Positions 17,568-26,888 of a stretch of 64,000 bases of DNA are shown here, piece by piece. The notes beneath the pieces were generated by a model that was not told the origin of the DNA, ran no database searches, and saw nothing but the letters and a program-made list of their open reading frames with translations. Position 1 is the stretch's first letter; each line of letters opens with the position of its first letter. Source of the DNA: Anaerolineales bacterium (GTDB taxonomy: Bacteria; Chloroflexota; Anaerolineae; Anaerolineales; UBA11858); the NCBI GenBank assembly GCA_028278545.1, contig JANQED010000165.1, forward strand, positions 62,001 to 126,000, read 5' to 3'. The translations under genes and the position numbers were made by a program.

Positions 17568-20213
17568 CTACAGCAAACCTAATTCTTGCGCCCAGTTTAC
17601 GGCCTGCATCCTGCCCTTGACTCCCAGCTTTTGATAGATATGCGAGGCGTGGACTTTGACCGTGCCGGTGGTGATGTACAATAGTTCCGCTATCTCGGCA
17701 TTGGATAGCCCCTGCGACATCAAACTCAGGATTTCCAGTTCTCGTTTGCTCAAAGGGCTGGGCGGCTTCTTTTCGAGGCCGGTCTCTATTCTGGCGGCGG
17801 CACAGATCTTTCTGACATAGCTGGAGATGTCTTTTCTGCCTTCTGCCTGCCTGAGCAACGTCGGCATGGGTTCTCCCTCATCCAGAAATAGACGGATATA
17901 TCCCTGCAGCTCTGCAAGGGTCAACGCCTGGTTGAGCGTGGCCATGGTTTTCTTCTCTTCTTTTTGCAAGTGAAAAGCTTGCGACAGAAGAATTAACACC
18001 TGGAGATGCTTCTTAAACCAGCCGTTGTCTTCGGTGAGTGTTTTGAGCCCTTGTAGCAATGCAGTCGCAGAAGAAATTGCCAACGGGTCATCGTAAAAGG
18101 TTCCTCGGGCAAGATCGACTCTCGCCGAGGCGATGAACAGGTCTAGTTGTAGGAAGCTGGGCTCATCGTTCAGGTTCCGTTTCGCCTCTTCGAAGTGTTT
18201 TATTGCGTCGGATAGATCGCCCCGTGCCAACAGGGAGCGGATCTTCCAGCTTGTGAGGCTGGGTTTGATCCAGGCTGGTGCTTCACTTTGATAGACCAAC
18301 GTCTCAAGGTCTTGGAGAGCGCGCTCCAAAGCGTCATGAGCCCCTTTCGAGAAGAATAGTTTTGCCATCGCCAGATTGCTCCACCCCCACATAGCTACGC
18401 CGCGGCCTCGCTGGGATAGCTCGTACCCCAGTTGAATTCGCCTCTCTGCTTCTTCTAACTGATTCCATTCGCGCAATACATCGCCCCATACCGCAGATAG
18501 TGTCCCGAAGGCAGGTAATTGTCGCAAATGCTCTCGGGACAGCTGTTGTCGGCAAATTTCAACCGCCTGATAAAGGTTGCCCTGGTTGATGTTGCTGATG
18601 GCGTAGTGTATGCTGGCGGTCAGGGTTAAGAGGTCATTGTTGGTCGATTGACCTAAACGCAGGGCTTTCTCAAAAACTTCCTTGGCCGCAGCGATATTCC
18701 CACGATGGGTATGGGCATTGCCCAAAACGACGGAGATTCCCCCCCGCCAGAGGTGATTATCTTGCGGCAGATAGGTCAGGGCCTGGTTGGCGTAGTGTAT
18801 CATCGCCGGGACATTGCGTTTGTGATACGCCAGGTAAGTGTGCCCGGCAAAAATTAACCCTGACGCAGCGTCTGGGGTGTGACCGGACACTCTTTCGTCG
18901 AGGGCCTCTAAACGTCTTGCCCCTTCCTGAACATTGCCGGTCATCGCTAGCGCCACCGCATGGTAGATGGTTAATTCCAGGCGTCCAGCTAAGGATTCTT
19001 CTGGGAGGGCTTCCGCCCATTTCAACAACGTCATGAATTCCCCCCTGGACCACAGGGCTTCAGCGTGCCGATCCAGGAGGGCCGCGGCCCCCTGGGGATC
19101 ACGTGCAGCTAAGGCATGAGAGATAGCTTGATCGAAGAAACCCTGAAGACTGAACCAGGTGCTTGCTCGTTGGTGTAGTTCCTGGATCAGGCTTGGGGAG
19201 GTGCGTTCTGATCGTGCCCGCAGCAGGTCAGCGAATAAGCCGTGATATCGATACCAGGCGCGCTCTTGATCTAAGGCACTTAAAAACAAATTATTGTCGC
19301 ATAAAAAATCCAGGGTTTGCTGGCTATCGGTTTGCTGGGTGACAGCATCACAAAGTGGACCCGATAAACGATCCAAGATCGCGGTTTGTAGCAAGAAGTT
19401 TTGCAGCTCCGGAGATTGTTTCTGCAGTACTTCTTCTGTGAGGTAATCAGCAATCTGGCGCGTGCTGCCGGAGAAAGAATCGATGAGGCCGGGGACGTCG
19501 TTTGTTTTTCCTAACAGAAGCGCGATCAGCCTCAGCCCGGTGACCCAGCCCTCCGTTTTGGTTTGAAGAGTCTGGATTTGTTCTTCTGTCAGGTTGAAAG
19601 AGAGGTTTTGGGTCAGGAAAGCCCTGGTCTCCTCAAGAGAAAACTGTAGATCATCAGATCGGAACTCAAACAATTGGCCTTTAGCTCTCATGCTAGCCAG
19701 GGGCAGGTTGGGGTCTTGGCGAGTTGCCATAAAGATCGTAAGCTGCGGCGGCAGGTGGTCGAACAGAAAGGTGAGTGCCCGATGAATGTCGGGGTTGGTG
19801 ATGAGGTGGTAATCATCCAGTACGATGGCAAAACGTTCCGTATTGGCCGTAATCGCGTTCACCAAGATGGTCAGAATGTGCTGCACAGCCGCAAGGGAGG
19901 GAAGTTGAATGGAATCTGGAGGAGGTTTATCGGCGCTGAAAATCCGGGCTTGCACGGCGGCGTTTAGATATGCTAAAAACCGGGAGAGATCGTTATCACC
20001 CTCATCCAGGGAAATCCAGGCGGGAGGGTAATCGTTTTGAGCGGCCCACGCACATAGCAGAGACGTTTTCCCATATCCCGGCGGAGCCGAGAGTAGCACT
20101 AACCGGCCCGTTTGGCTCTCATTCAAACGTTGCACAAGCTGCGCGCGTTCCACCCAACCGGGTTCAAGATGGGGAACAAAAAATTTTGTTGCCAGGAGGG
20201 GCGTTGGGTCCAT
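17568..20213 (-). CDS. LAL/MalT-type LuxR transcriptional regulator
   Basis: An 881-aa regulator. The N-terminal STAND-type NTPase has Walker A APPGYGKTS (44-51) and an LDDYH Walker B near 130; a long helical TPR-like sensor region fills about 340-800; the LuxR HTH is at about 815-881 (LSKRELEILSLMSQGLSNAEIAELL). MalT-like proteins oligomerise upon ligand and ATP binding and activate promoters. It is divergent from the acyltransferase at 20424, 210 bases away, its most likely target. The ligand is unknown. Confidence 0.92.
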   Translation of the reverse strand: MDPTPLLATKFFVPHLEPGWVERAQLVQRLNESQTGRLVLLSAPPGYGKTSLLCAWAAQNDYPPAWISLDEGDNDLSRFLAYLNAAVQARIFSADKPPPDSIQLPSLAAVQHILTILVNAITANTERFAIVLDDYHLITNPDIHRALTFLFDHLPPQLTIFMATRQDPNLPLASMRAKGQLFEFRSDDLQFSLEETRAFLTQNLSFNLTEEQIQTLQTKTEGWVTGLRLIALLLGKTNDVPGLIDSFSGSTRQIADYLTEEVLQKQSPELQNFLLQTAILDRLSGPLCDAVTQQTDSQQTLDFLCDNNLFLSALDQERAWYRYHGLFADLLRARSERTSPSLIQELHQRASTWFSLQGFFDQAISHALAARDPQGAAALLDRHAEALWSRGEFMTLLKWAEALPEESLAGRLELTIYHAVALAMTGNVQEGARRLEALDERVSGHTPDAASGLIFAGHTYLAYHKRNVPAMIHYANQALTYLPQDNHLWRGGISVVLGNAHTHRGNIAAAKEVFEKALRLGQSTNNDLLTLTASIHYAISNINQGNLYQAVEICRQQLSREHLRQLPAFGTLSAVWGDVLREWNQLEEAERRIQLGYELSQRGRGVAMWGWSNLAMAKLFFSKGAHDALERALQDLETLVYQSEAPAWIKPSLTSWKIRSLLARGDLSDAIKHFEEAKRNLNDEPSFLQLDLFIASARVDLARGTFYDDPLAISSATALLQGLKTLTEDNGWFKKHLQVLILLSQAFHLQKEEKKTMATLNQALTLAELQGYIRLFLDEGEPMPTLLRQAEGRKDISSYVRKICAAARIETGLEKKPPSPLSKRELEILSLMSQGLSNAEIAELLYITTGTVKVHASHIYQKLGVKGRMQAVNWAQELGLL

Positions 20214-20297
20214 AATATCTGATCCTATCCAATTATAAGGGCAAAGCGATACTTCGATGGCTCAGATGCGGACACCCGCCCCCATGATTTTCTGGGT

Positions 20298-20357
20298 TTA
20301 AATATATCCTGTGATATATCCTTTGGCAGATGTTGCTCCTGGGTATTTTCTGTATAC
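20298..20357 (+). promoter_or_regulatory. Putative promoter/activator region between LAL regulator and acyltransferase
   Basis: The divergent intergenic region holds a direct repeat ATATATCC-TGTG-ATATATCC (about 20301-20320) and, further on, TATACT as a possible -10 with no convincing -35. An activator-dependent promoter would look like this. The leader has a small GGCGGGTAACCGCC hairpin. No binding site is proven. Confidence 0.35.
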
Positions 20358-20423
20358 TGAAATACAAAGACAGGCGGGGGGCGGGTAACCGCCTCTCCGC
20401 TACAACCTACGAAAGGAACTGAG

Positions 20424-21761
20424 ATGATGGCAGAAGTTTATCAACGACCCATGGGCGGCACAGAACGTATGCGGCTCTGGTTTCCCAATATTAATGTCGT
20501 GATGGGGGCAAGAATCAGGGGCAATCTTCCCACAAATGATCTCATCGTTGCCCTCCAAAAAGCCCGGTTTAAACACCCCTTATTGGGTGCGCGCGTTCAG
20601 ATTGATGCTGATGGTTTAGGGCACTTCACCACCGAAGGTGTCCCCGAAAATCATCTCGAGGTCATCCCCAGGCAGACGAAGGGTGATTGGATATCCACTG
20701 TTAAGGCTGAACTCCGGCATCCATGGCCAATCAGCACCGGCCCTCTGGCGCGCTTCACCTTGCTGCATTCTGCCGCCGAATCAGACTTGATCGTCAGCGC
20801 TCACCACAGCATCTGTGACGCCCGGTCGTTGGCCTACCTGATCGGAGACCTGCTGGCTTTCATCAAAGAGCCTGATCAAGAAATCCAGGCGGTCATCCCG
20901 CTGTCTCTAGCAGAGGCTGTGCCCTCTTCGGCTTTGGGAGGTTTTCTTTACCGCATTGTGATGCGATCAGTGAATAAAAGATGGCTTGCCAAGGGGCTTT
21001 CATTTGACGAAGGCGATTATCAACTGCTTCACCAGAATTTCTGGAAGGATCGAGAAGCCAAAATCTTATCTTGGGCTTTATCCGAAGAACTGACCTCTGC
21101 GCTGGTGCAGCGCTGCCGAGTGGAGAATGCCAGTGTCAACAGCGCGGTCTATACCGCTTTTTTAGCCGCCCAGCATCAGGTTCAGGATACCCGCCGGGAT
21201 TTTTATGACAATATCATGGTTCCGGTCGATTTCAGAGACTACCTGGCGCAGAAAACTGGCAGAGCTTTGGGTTTTTACGCCTCCGCTGTCAAACTCCGAT
21301 TCAAGTATGATGGGGATCAACCCTTTTGGGAAACCGTCAGGTCTTTGGATCGGAGCGTTAGAAAGCAGTTGACCGAAAAAAACATCTTCGCTTCTCAACG
21401 AACCAATGCCTTTCATCCCTCCCTGATGGATGGCATTGCTCACGCTATGTTTGGGGATCTTGGAGATGAGATGGCGCAAAAATTGGCTGGTCGGATGCAA
21501 GACGAAGCCCGCACTGGTATTCTGGTCAGCAACCTGGGCCGGCTGGATATCCCCACAAAATACAATCATCTGGATTTAACATGGATCAAGCCTCCTGCGG
21601 TATATGCTGGAAACGCTGAAAAGGTTCTGGAAGTGCTGACGGTTGCTGGCAGGATGCACTTCACTTTGACCTATGGTGAAATGGATATCGCTGATGAGGC
21701 CGTAGAACAAGTCAAAAGCATTGCTACAAAAATTCTGGCCGGAGAAGGGGGCTGGAGGTAG
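20424..21761 (+). CDS. Condensation-domain acyltransferase (PapA/WES-like)
   Basis: A 445-aa CoA-dependent acyltransferase fold protein. HHxxxD is intact (HHSICD, residues 127-132) and SNLGRLDIP near 395 matches the DFGW-region pattern of PapA5-like and condensation domains. Such enzymes esterify long-chain alcohols or glycolipids with acyl groups, or act as free-standing condensation domains. AAAGGAA precedes two tandem ATGs. No carrier protein or NRPS is nearby, so a lipid ester product is more likely than a peptide. The divergent LAL gene probably controls it. Confidence 0.85.
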   Translation: MMAEVYQRPMGGTERMRLWFPNINVVMGARIRGNLPTNDLIVALQKARFKHPLLGARVQIDADGLGHFTTEGVPENHLEVIPRQTKGDWISTVKAELRHPWPISTGPLARFTLLHSAAESDLIVSAHHSICDARSLAYLIGDLLAFIKEPDQEIQAVIPLSLAEAVPSSALGGFLYRIVMRSVNKRWLAKGLSFDEGDYQLLHQNFWKDREAKILSWALSEELTSALVQRCRVENASVNSAVYTAFLAAQHQVQDTRRDFYDNIMVPVDFRDYLAQKTGRALGFYASAVKLRFKYDGDQPFWETVRSLDRSVRKQLTEKNIFASQRTNAFHPSLMDGIAHAMFGDLGDEMAQKLAGRMQDEARTGILVSNLGRLDIPTKYNHLDLTWIKPPAVYAGNAEKVLEVLTVAGRMHFTLTYGEMDIADEAVEQVKSIATKILAGEGGWR

Positions 21762-21828
21762 GGAGCAGCATTGGATTTAGATTGAGTGTCAAAAAGGGGG
21801 TATACAGTGAAACTATCCTCCCAGAGGA

Positions 21829-21863
21829 GAATGTGTGGATTGATTGGGACGATCCACACATTC
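21829..21863. terminator. Perfect inverted repeat, probable terminator
   Basis: GAATGTGTGGAT and ATCCACACATTC make a perfect 12-bp stem with an 11-base loop, followed by CCTTTTG. It lies 67 bases after the acyltransferase stop and probably ends that transcript, although the T run is short. It lies before the next gene at 21979. Confidence 0.65.
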
Positions 21864-21978
21864 CCTTTTGTTCAAGATGTTATAGAATGTCAGGTGAAGT
21901 TGACGCGAGGAGCGAGAAAGATTGGCATTGAACAAATCGAGCTGAAAACGCGATGGTATACAAATGCAGAGGAAAAGC

Positions 21979-22809
21979 ATGAAAAATAACTTGTCCAATT
22001 CATCCCCTTATTCCTTGCCGATCAGGCGTGATCTCACGTCTGCGTATATCCTTTCCCTTATTGTTGCTCTCCTCGTGACTGCTGCATCCGTCAGGGGCTG
22101 GTTTTTTCCATCCACCATTTACCCAACGGAGGAGTTGCGTCAATCGTTCATGCCCAATGACGTCGTCAACATTTTTGTTGGGCTGCCGATCCTGCTGGGT
22201 TCGATGTGGCTCACACGGCGCGGCAAGTTGCTCGGCCTGCTCTTTTGGCCGGGTGCCCTGCTGTATCATCTCTACAACTATATTGCGTATGTTTTTGGTA
22301 TACCATTTGGCTGGGCCACTTTTGCAAATCTTGCGCTTGTACTGCTGAGTGCGTACATCGTGTTCGACCTATTGAAAAATATCGATCAGGAAACCGTTCA
22401 AGAGCTGTTATCCGGGGCGGTGCCTGAAAAATTCTCTGGCTGGGTTCTGGTCGTGTTTGGGATCGCGTTTTTCTTCAGGGCAATTGGCATTATCGCCGAA
22501 GCAAGCTCGAGTTCCACGATGCTCCCGATCTCCGAGATCGGCGTCCTGATTGCCGATCTTGTCATCTCGATAGTTTGGGTTGGCGGCGGTGTGTTGCTGC
22601 TCCGACGCAGGGCCTTAGGCTATGCCAGCGGTTTGGGGTCGCTATTTGCCGCGAGCGCATTGTTCATCGGCTTGATCCTGTTTCTCTTGCTGCGGCCTGT
22701 CCTAACGAATTACCCCTTCGACCTTGTCGAAGTGATCACGGTCTCCATCATGGGACTGGTCTGTTTCATCCCCTTCGGGCTTTTTGTGCGCGCGGTGGCT
22801 TCTAAATGA
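21979..22809 (+). CDS. Polytopic membrane protein, unknown
   Basis: A 276-aa integral membrane protein starting at the ATG at 21979 (GAGGAAA upstream). About seven hydrophobic helices are visible, from ILSLIVALLVTAASV near the N terminus to IMGLVCFIPFGLFV at the end, with a soluble loop around residue 135-150. I do not recognise the family; no catalytic motif is evident. The following gene is another small membrane protein with a broken frame. Confidence 0.8.
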   Translation: MKNNLSNSSPYSLPIRRDLTSAYILSLIVALLVTAASVRGWFFPSTIYPTEELRQSFMPNDVVNIFVGLPILLGSMWLTRRGKLLGLLFWPGALLYHLYNYIAYVFGIPFGWATFANLALVLLSAYIVFDLLKNIDQETVQELLSGAVPEKFSGWVLVVFGIAFFFRAIGIIAEASSSSTMLPISEIGVLIADLVISIVWVGGGVLLLRRRALGYASGLGSLFAASALFIGLILFLLLRPVLTNYPFDLVEVITVSIMGLVCFIPFGLFVRAVASK

Positions 22810-22971
22810 GGATCATCCCGTTGGCTGACGAAAACTTGCCCTAGCGCTATCAAATACGAGCTTTCCCTATATTGCCTCGGCGTGACCCCTTCCTCCTTCA
22901 AACGCTTTTGGTGGGTGGGATCGCCATTTACATTACCTGGCAAAAGTGAAAATCTATTTAAGGAATAGAAA

Positions 22972-23341
22972 ATGAACCTAATAGGCTCAAAGCTCATCGG
23001 TACAGGATTATTCTTCCTGTTCATCTTTATATCTGGCTTCTGGTTGAGCCGTACTGGAAAACCATATAGTGTGCTCATCCAAACCATTCATAAATTGGTC
23101 GGCGTGGCGCTGGGAATGTATCTGATCAGAACTGTTTATCAGGTTCATGAGGTAGCTCCGCTCAGCCCCGTTGGAATCACCGCTGTCGTGATCACCACGT
23201 TGTTTTTTTGTTGGTCTTGTCGCTACCGGTGGTTTATTAAGCATAGAGAAGCCGCTGCCGTTGGTGGTCTCGGTGATCCATAAGCTGTTGCCCTATCTGA
23301 CCGTGCTCTCCACTGGCGTGACGATCTACCTTTTGTTATAA
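22972..23341 (+). pseudogene. Four-helix membrane protein broken by a +1 frameshift at a T7 run
   Basis: The first 79 or so codons read as a normal small membrane protein (start ATG with AAGGAA upstream). At the T7 run (23203-23209) the frame changes: removing one T gives LFFVGLVATGGLLSIEK and then the plausible fourth helix ending YLTVLSTGVTIYLLL with a stop at 23339-23341, 122 aa in all. In the current frame the protein loses its hydrophobic pattern and stops at 23283. This is a sequencing error, a real mutation, or a phase-variable/slippage site. Function unknown. Confidence 0.8.
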
Positions 23342-23463
23342 GCAGACATCAGCGTGAAGGCCAACAACTGACTCTGAGACGTGCTATCGTGAACGAGTCT
23401 TGAGATTCTCTAATTCCAGGCTCTGTGTTCGCTGTAGTGGCGGGTGCAACAATAGGATTGCGA

Positions 23464-23506
23464 TGCTCATCCACGGTTTCCGATGTGCCAAAACCGTGGA
23501 TGAGCA
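23464..23506. repeat. Perfect 16-bp hairpin without T tail
   Basis: TGCTCATCCACGGTTT (23464-23479) and its exact complement (23491-23506) enclose 11 bases. It lies between two convergent genes, which suits a bidirectional terminator, but neither side has a T run. It could also protect transcript 3' ends. Confidence 0.55.
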
Positions 23507-23567
23507 GTGACCGCATTGACGATCATCTTGTGTGATGGGTGGCGTTGTCGCGTCGAGGAAATCGATA

Positions 23568-24068
23568 CTATTTTTTGGCGCGGAACCCTTTGCGGATTTC
23601 TTTGCGTGCCCAGCGGTAATGGCTGCCAGTGCACGAAGTGAAGTATGCCGCCAAGGTGTTTTTGTTCATCCAGGGATAGAGGCCCGGTGTGAAAAGCGTC
23701 TCTTCTGGGATGCCTTCGATGGTCTCCACGATCTGTTGGTAAGACTCTTTGAACATATCCAGGATCTCATCTAACCGGAGCTGACGATACTTTTTGTAGA
23801 TTTCTTCGTTCAGCGCCGGGAGTTGGTTCCACTTGTATCCTTCCGCCGGGACATGGGGCATTTCCCCTCGCTGACTCGTCCCCAGCCAACCCAAGACCAT
23901 CTGTTCCCACTCATATAGGTGTGCGAGCACGTCTTTTACCGACCATTCACCGACGATACCGGGTTGGGTCATTTGTTCGGGGGTCAGGGTGTCGAGGAAC
24001 TCCTCGAGCGCGTCGTGTTCTTCTTGGCATTCGGATAAAAGCAAGGCTTTTGTGTGTGGTCTAGGCAT
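23568..24068 (-). CDS. ClbS/DfsB family four-helix bundle protein (DinB-like)
   Basis: A 166-aa protein with the ClbS/DfsB pattern: MPRPHTKALLL at the start, WSVKDVLAHLYEWE in the second helix (a DinB-like histidine) and YPWMN-KNTLAAYFTSCTGSHYRWARKEIRK at the end. ClbS of colibactin producers hydrolyses the electrophilic cyclopropane and protects DNA; most homologues have no known role. AAGGAA precedes the ATG, 13 bases after the hydrolase stop, so it is the third gene of a WYL-regulator operon. Confidence 0.88.
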   Translation of the reverse strand: MPRPHTKALLLSECQEEHDALEEFLDTLTPEQMTQPGIVGEWSVKDVLAHLYEWEQMVLGWLGTSQRGEMPHVPAEGYKWNQLPALNEEIYKKYRQLRLDEILDMFKESYQQIVETIEGIPEETLFTPGLYPWMNKNTLAAYFTSCTGSHYRWARKEIRKGFRAKK

Positions 24069-24081
24069 TTTGAAATTCCTT

Positions 24082-25152
24082 CTATTTCATGTTGGTCAAG
24101 AATTCAGTTACGATTTGGGCGAATTGCTCGGGTTGCTGTTCGAAGGGGAAGTGTGATGCATCCTGGATGACGGTGAAATCGGCATCGGGGAAGGCTTCGA
24201 CATAAATACGGCTGGTGGCTTCGCTTTGTAAGTCGTCAGCACCATGAATGACCAGAACTGGCGCTTCGACCTGGGCGAGCGCCGGGCGATAATCATGACG
24301 CTGGCCCATGCTGATATATTGCGCCCAGGTCATCCAGCCCCCGGGGAGGCCCTGCTCTGGCAGCAGTGACACCTCTACAACCTCAGCGTAAAATTCGCCA
24401 AATTTCATGTTCATGGCTACCAGGTCATCCTCCGATTTTTCGAACAGACCGTTGAAGTCCATATACTCTTCCATAAAAATGTCGAATTGCGCTTGCTGAT
24501 CGGCTGGCAGGTTAGCGCGTATGCTGGCGAACAGGTCGCTTTCGGCCTCGGGCTGGGGCATCACCAATACGTTCGCAGGAGCGACCAGGATCAAGGCTTC
24601 GACCTGCTCGGGGAACTCAGCAGCATACAGCGAGGCCAGGAAACCACCCCACGAATGGCCGATCAGGATGAGTTTGTCCTCACCCAGAATCTGGCGAATA
24701 CGCTCGATGTCGGCGATCTGCGCTCCCAGGCCCAGGGTTTGGTCGAGAGTCTTCATGTTCTCGTACACGTTGGGTGACTCGAACCGCTCGATGGGGCGAG
24801 TCGACTCTCCGCTGCCGCGTTGGTCATAATAATGGAAGCGGTATTCGCCGGCTAAGGGGGTCAGTCCGCTCAGGGGTTGGGAGAACGGTATTCCTGGCCC
24901 ACCGTGGATGATCAGCACATTGCGACCCTCTCCCTCGGCGAAATGTACTAGTTCGATCCCCGGTTCGACCAGCCAGGTCTCCGATCCTTCGAGTTGAGTA
25001 GGTGGCTTCAGAGGGGCACTCAACCCCTCTCCCTGGCTCACCATCCCTGGTTTGTAAAGCGGTTGGGAGGACAGATACCAAAACCCTCCCCCCACGACGA
25101 CGAGCAAAAGGGCGATGACGCCCAATACAATCAGAATGACTTTGCGTTTCAT
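24082..25152 (-). CDS. Membrane-anchored alpha/beta hydrolase (proline iminopeptidase-like)
   Basis: A 356-aa hydrolase starting at the ATG at 25152 (AAGGAA upstream); a longer frame upstream has no support. An N-terminal helix (about 5-28) anchors it outside the membrane. HGGPG forms the oxyanion region as in peptidase family S33, DQRGSGES follows, GHSWGG carries the nucleophile Ser, HGADD the acidic residue and ASHFP the His. S33 members cleave N-terminal proline or hydrolyse esters and amides. The substrate is unknown. It starts 14 bases after the WYL regulator stop. Confidence 0.9.
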   Translation of the reverse strand: MKRKVILIVLGVIALLLVVVGGGFWYLSSQPLYKPGMVSQGEGLSAPLKPPTQLEGSETWLVEPGIELVHFAEGEGRNVLIIHGGPGIPFSQPLSGLTPLAGEYRFHYYDQRGSGESTRPIERFESPNVYENMKTLDQTLGLGAQIADIERIRQILGEDKLILIGHSWGGFLASLYAAEFPEQVEALILVAPANVLVMPQPEAESDLFASIRANLPADQQAQFDIFMEEYMDFNGLFEKSEDDLVAMNMKFGEFYAEVVEVSLLPEQGLPGGWMTWAQYISMGQRHDYRPALAQVEAPVLVIHGADDLQSEATSRIYVEAFPDADFTVIQDASHFPFEQQPEQFAQIVTEFLTNMK

Positions 25153-25166
25153 ATTCGTTCCTTTCC

Positions 25167-26135
25167 TTAATCTAAAGATTCCTGTGGATACAATGCCGCT
25201 ATCTCCAGCGCCCATTCCCGCACGAGAGTACGCAGTTCCGGCGGATCGAGCACGGTGACCCAATGGGCAAAACCTAAAACCAGGGAAGCCAGCCAATACA
25301 GATCGGGGGCTACCACAACCACATCAACGCCGCCTTCCGGGTTTTCTTGGGCGGACTCCCAGTTTGCTAAATTGGCGTTGGCGACATGCGCGGCCTCGGG
25401 TATAAAGCGTAGGCGTGCCTTGACCCCCGACTGATCCTTGAATTCTGCGTCCAGATATGCCTGGATGTCGAAGTCGTCTGGCTTTTGGAAGGTTTGGCCT
25501 AAAAGCGCTAATTCCTGAATGCGGTCTACCCGAAAGGTGCGCAGGGCCTGTCTCAGGTGACAGTATCCCACCAGGTACCACCATCCATTGCGGTGAACTA
25601 GTGCGTAGGGATCAACCTGGCGTTCAGTTGCTTCTGGAGTCGTGCTGCCCTGGTAGGCCATTTCGATTTGTCGGCATAGGCGCGCACCCCGGCGGATTTT
25701 CTCCAGAAATGGGGAAAGCGCGATGGGGTCGGCGCGATTCATCCCCCTGGCGACCAGTGACCGCTGCGCCCACGCAATCTCGGCGCGCTGCTCATCTGGC
25801 AAGACGTTGTCCAGCTTTGCCAGGGCCCCCAGGGCGGCCTGCTCGTAGAGTCGCCCCCACATCTGCCCGACCAGGCTCGAGCCTAGATAGACCGCCACGG
25901 CTTCCTCAGGGGAGAAGATCATTGGGGGCAGCTTGTAGCCGCGCACCAGAGAAAAACCGCCATGTGGGCCGCGCTCAGCATAGATGGGAATGCCCATCTC
26001 TTCCAACATACCGAAATAACGGTGCAGCGTGCGCACCGAAACGCCCAGTTTATCGGCCAATTGGGCAGCTTTTTGGTTGGGTTGGCGTTGAAGCAGCATG
26101 ATCAGGGTAATTAGGCGGGTGGCAGGTGTGGTCAT
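25167..26135 (-). CDS. WYL-domain transcriptional regulator (YafY type)
   Basis: A 322-aa regulator: an N-terminal winged HTH (about 6-60; AAQLADKLGVSVRTLHRYFGML) and a WYL domain (about 145-235), with the motif visible as GWWYLVGYCHLR. A WCX-type C-terminal domain follows. WYL domains sense nucleic-acid or small ligands and often govern stress or defence genes. It heads the operon with the hydrolase and ClbS-like genes and has a palindrome 32 bases upstream, which suggests autoregulation. Confidence 0.92.
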   Translation of the reverse strand: MTTPATRLITLIMLLQRQPNQKAAQLADKLGVSVRTLHRYFGMLEEMGIPIYAERGPHGGFSLVRGYKLPPMIFSPEEAVAVYLGSSLVGQMWGRLYEQAALGALAKLDNVLPDEQRAEIAWAQRSLVARGMNRADPIALSPFLEKIRRGARLCRQIEMAYQGSTTPEATERQVDPYALVHRNGWWYLVGYCHLRQALRTFRVDRIQELALLGQTFQKPDDFDIQAYLDAEFKDQSGVKARLRFIPEAAHVANANLANWESAQENPEGGVDVVVVAPDLYWLASLVLGFAHWVTVLDPPELRTLVREWALEIAALYPQESLD

Positions 26136-26166
26136 AGCTCGATTTCCGGCATAGTGTAGAACGAAT

Positions 26167-26187
26167 ATATGTCAAATTATGACATAT
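26167..26187. promoter_or_regulatory. Palindromic operator upstream of the WYL regulator
   Basis: ATATGTCA-AATTA-TGACATAT is a perfect 8-bp inverted repeat with a 5-base spacer, centred about 42 bases before the WYL regulator start. Size and position fit a dimeric HTH protein binding its own promoter. The binding protein is inferred from proximity. Confidence 0.65.
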
Positions 26188-26333
26188 TTAACGAATCTGA
26201 TCTAGTTTGAGGATCAAACCCCGCCAGTGCAAACACGTGAGTGAGCACCTTTTCTGTCCTGGGCATCCTTCCAAACCAAGCGCAGCCAGTTCGTCAGCCC
26301 TAATTGGAAACAACGACTGAGCTTATTTCCTTT

Positions 26334-26888
26334 CTATAGGAGTGCCAACCAGATGAAAGATACCAGATACAATCCCCTTTGAATGATCCCTTTGCCGATG
26401 GGAATAGTCCCGCTTTCTGAGAGACCGAACAGCATCGAGATTCCAGTGATCAATACCAAAAACGTCAAATGTACGCCACGTTTATCTGGAGATATGATCA
26501 GATACCACAGGATTCCCCCAACCAGAGCAAATCCGGCAATAGTGGCAAAAAGCGAATGGAGGCGCGCATCGTTCGCTGAAAAGCTCAGGCTGCTGTCGAT
26601 TGGCGCGGCACAAAAGATTCCCGTAATAAGTATGGCGAGTCCATAAACCATGATTAACAGATCAGGATAATTGATCCGCCCCAAGGTGAAAAACTTCCAA
26701 GCAAGTCCGCCAGCCAGCAGCAAGCCGAAACCGATGAATCCCGTTTGCATGATCCATTTGTTAGCATGACCTTGAGATGCCAGTTCGCTGATTGTATGAC
26801 GAGTCCAGACGTAACCGGGCGGCGCAAAGAAGTGAGCAATGATAATTACAGCGATGAAATAGATGATGGAGATGAGTATCGGCTTCAT
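26334..26888 (-). CDS. DUF998 family membrane protein
   Basis: A 184-aa protein with about five to six hydrophobic helices and the DUF998 feature ISELASQG after the first helix. The family's role is unknown. Its ATG overlaps the stop of the upstream flavin-reductase-like gene by 4 bases (ATGA), so the two are translationally coupled. Confidence 0.82.
   Translation of the reverse strand: MKPILISIIYFIAVIIIAHFFAPPGYVWTRHTISELASQGHANKWIMQTGFIGFGLLLAGGLAWKFFTLGRINYPDLLIMVYGLAILITGIFCAAPIDSSLSFSANDARLHSLFATIAGFALVGGILWYLIISPDKRGVHLTFLVLITGISMLFGLSESGTIPIGKGIIQRGLYLVSFIWLALL

Noticed and set aside
21786-21989. A 67-codon frame across the acyltransferase terminator
   Set aside because: It spans a perfect hairpin, lacks a site and overlaps the start of the true gene.
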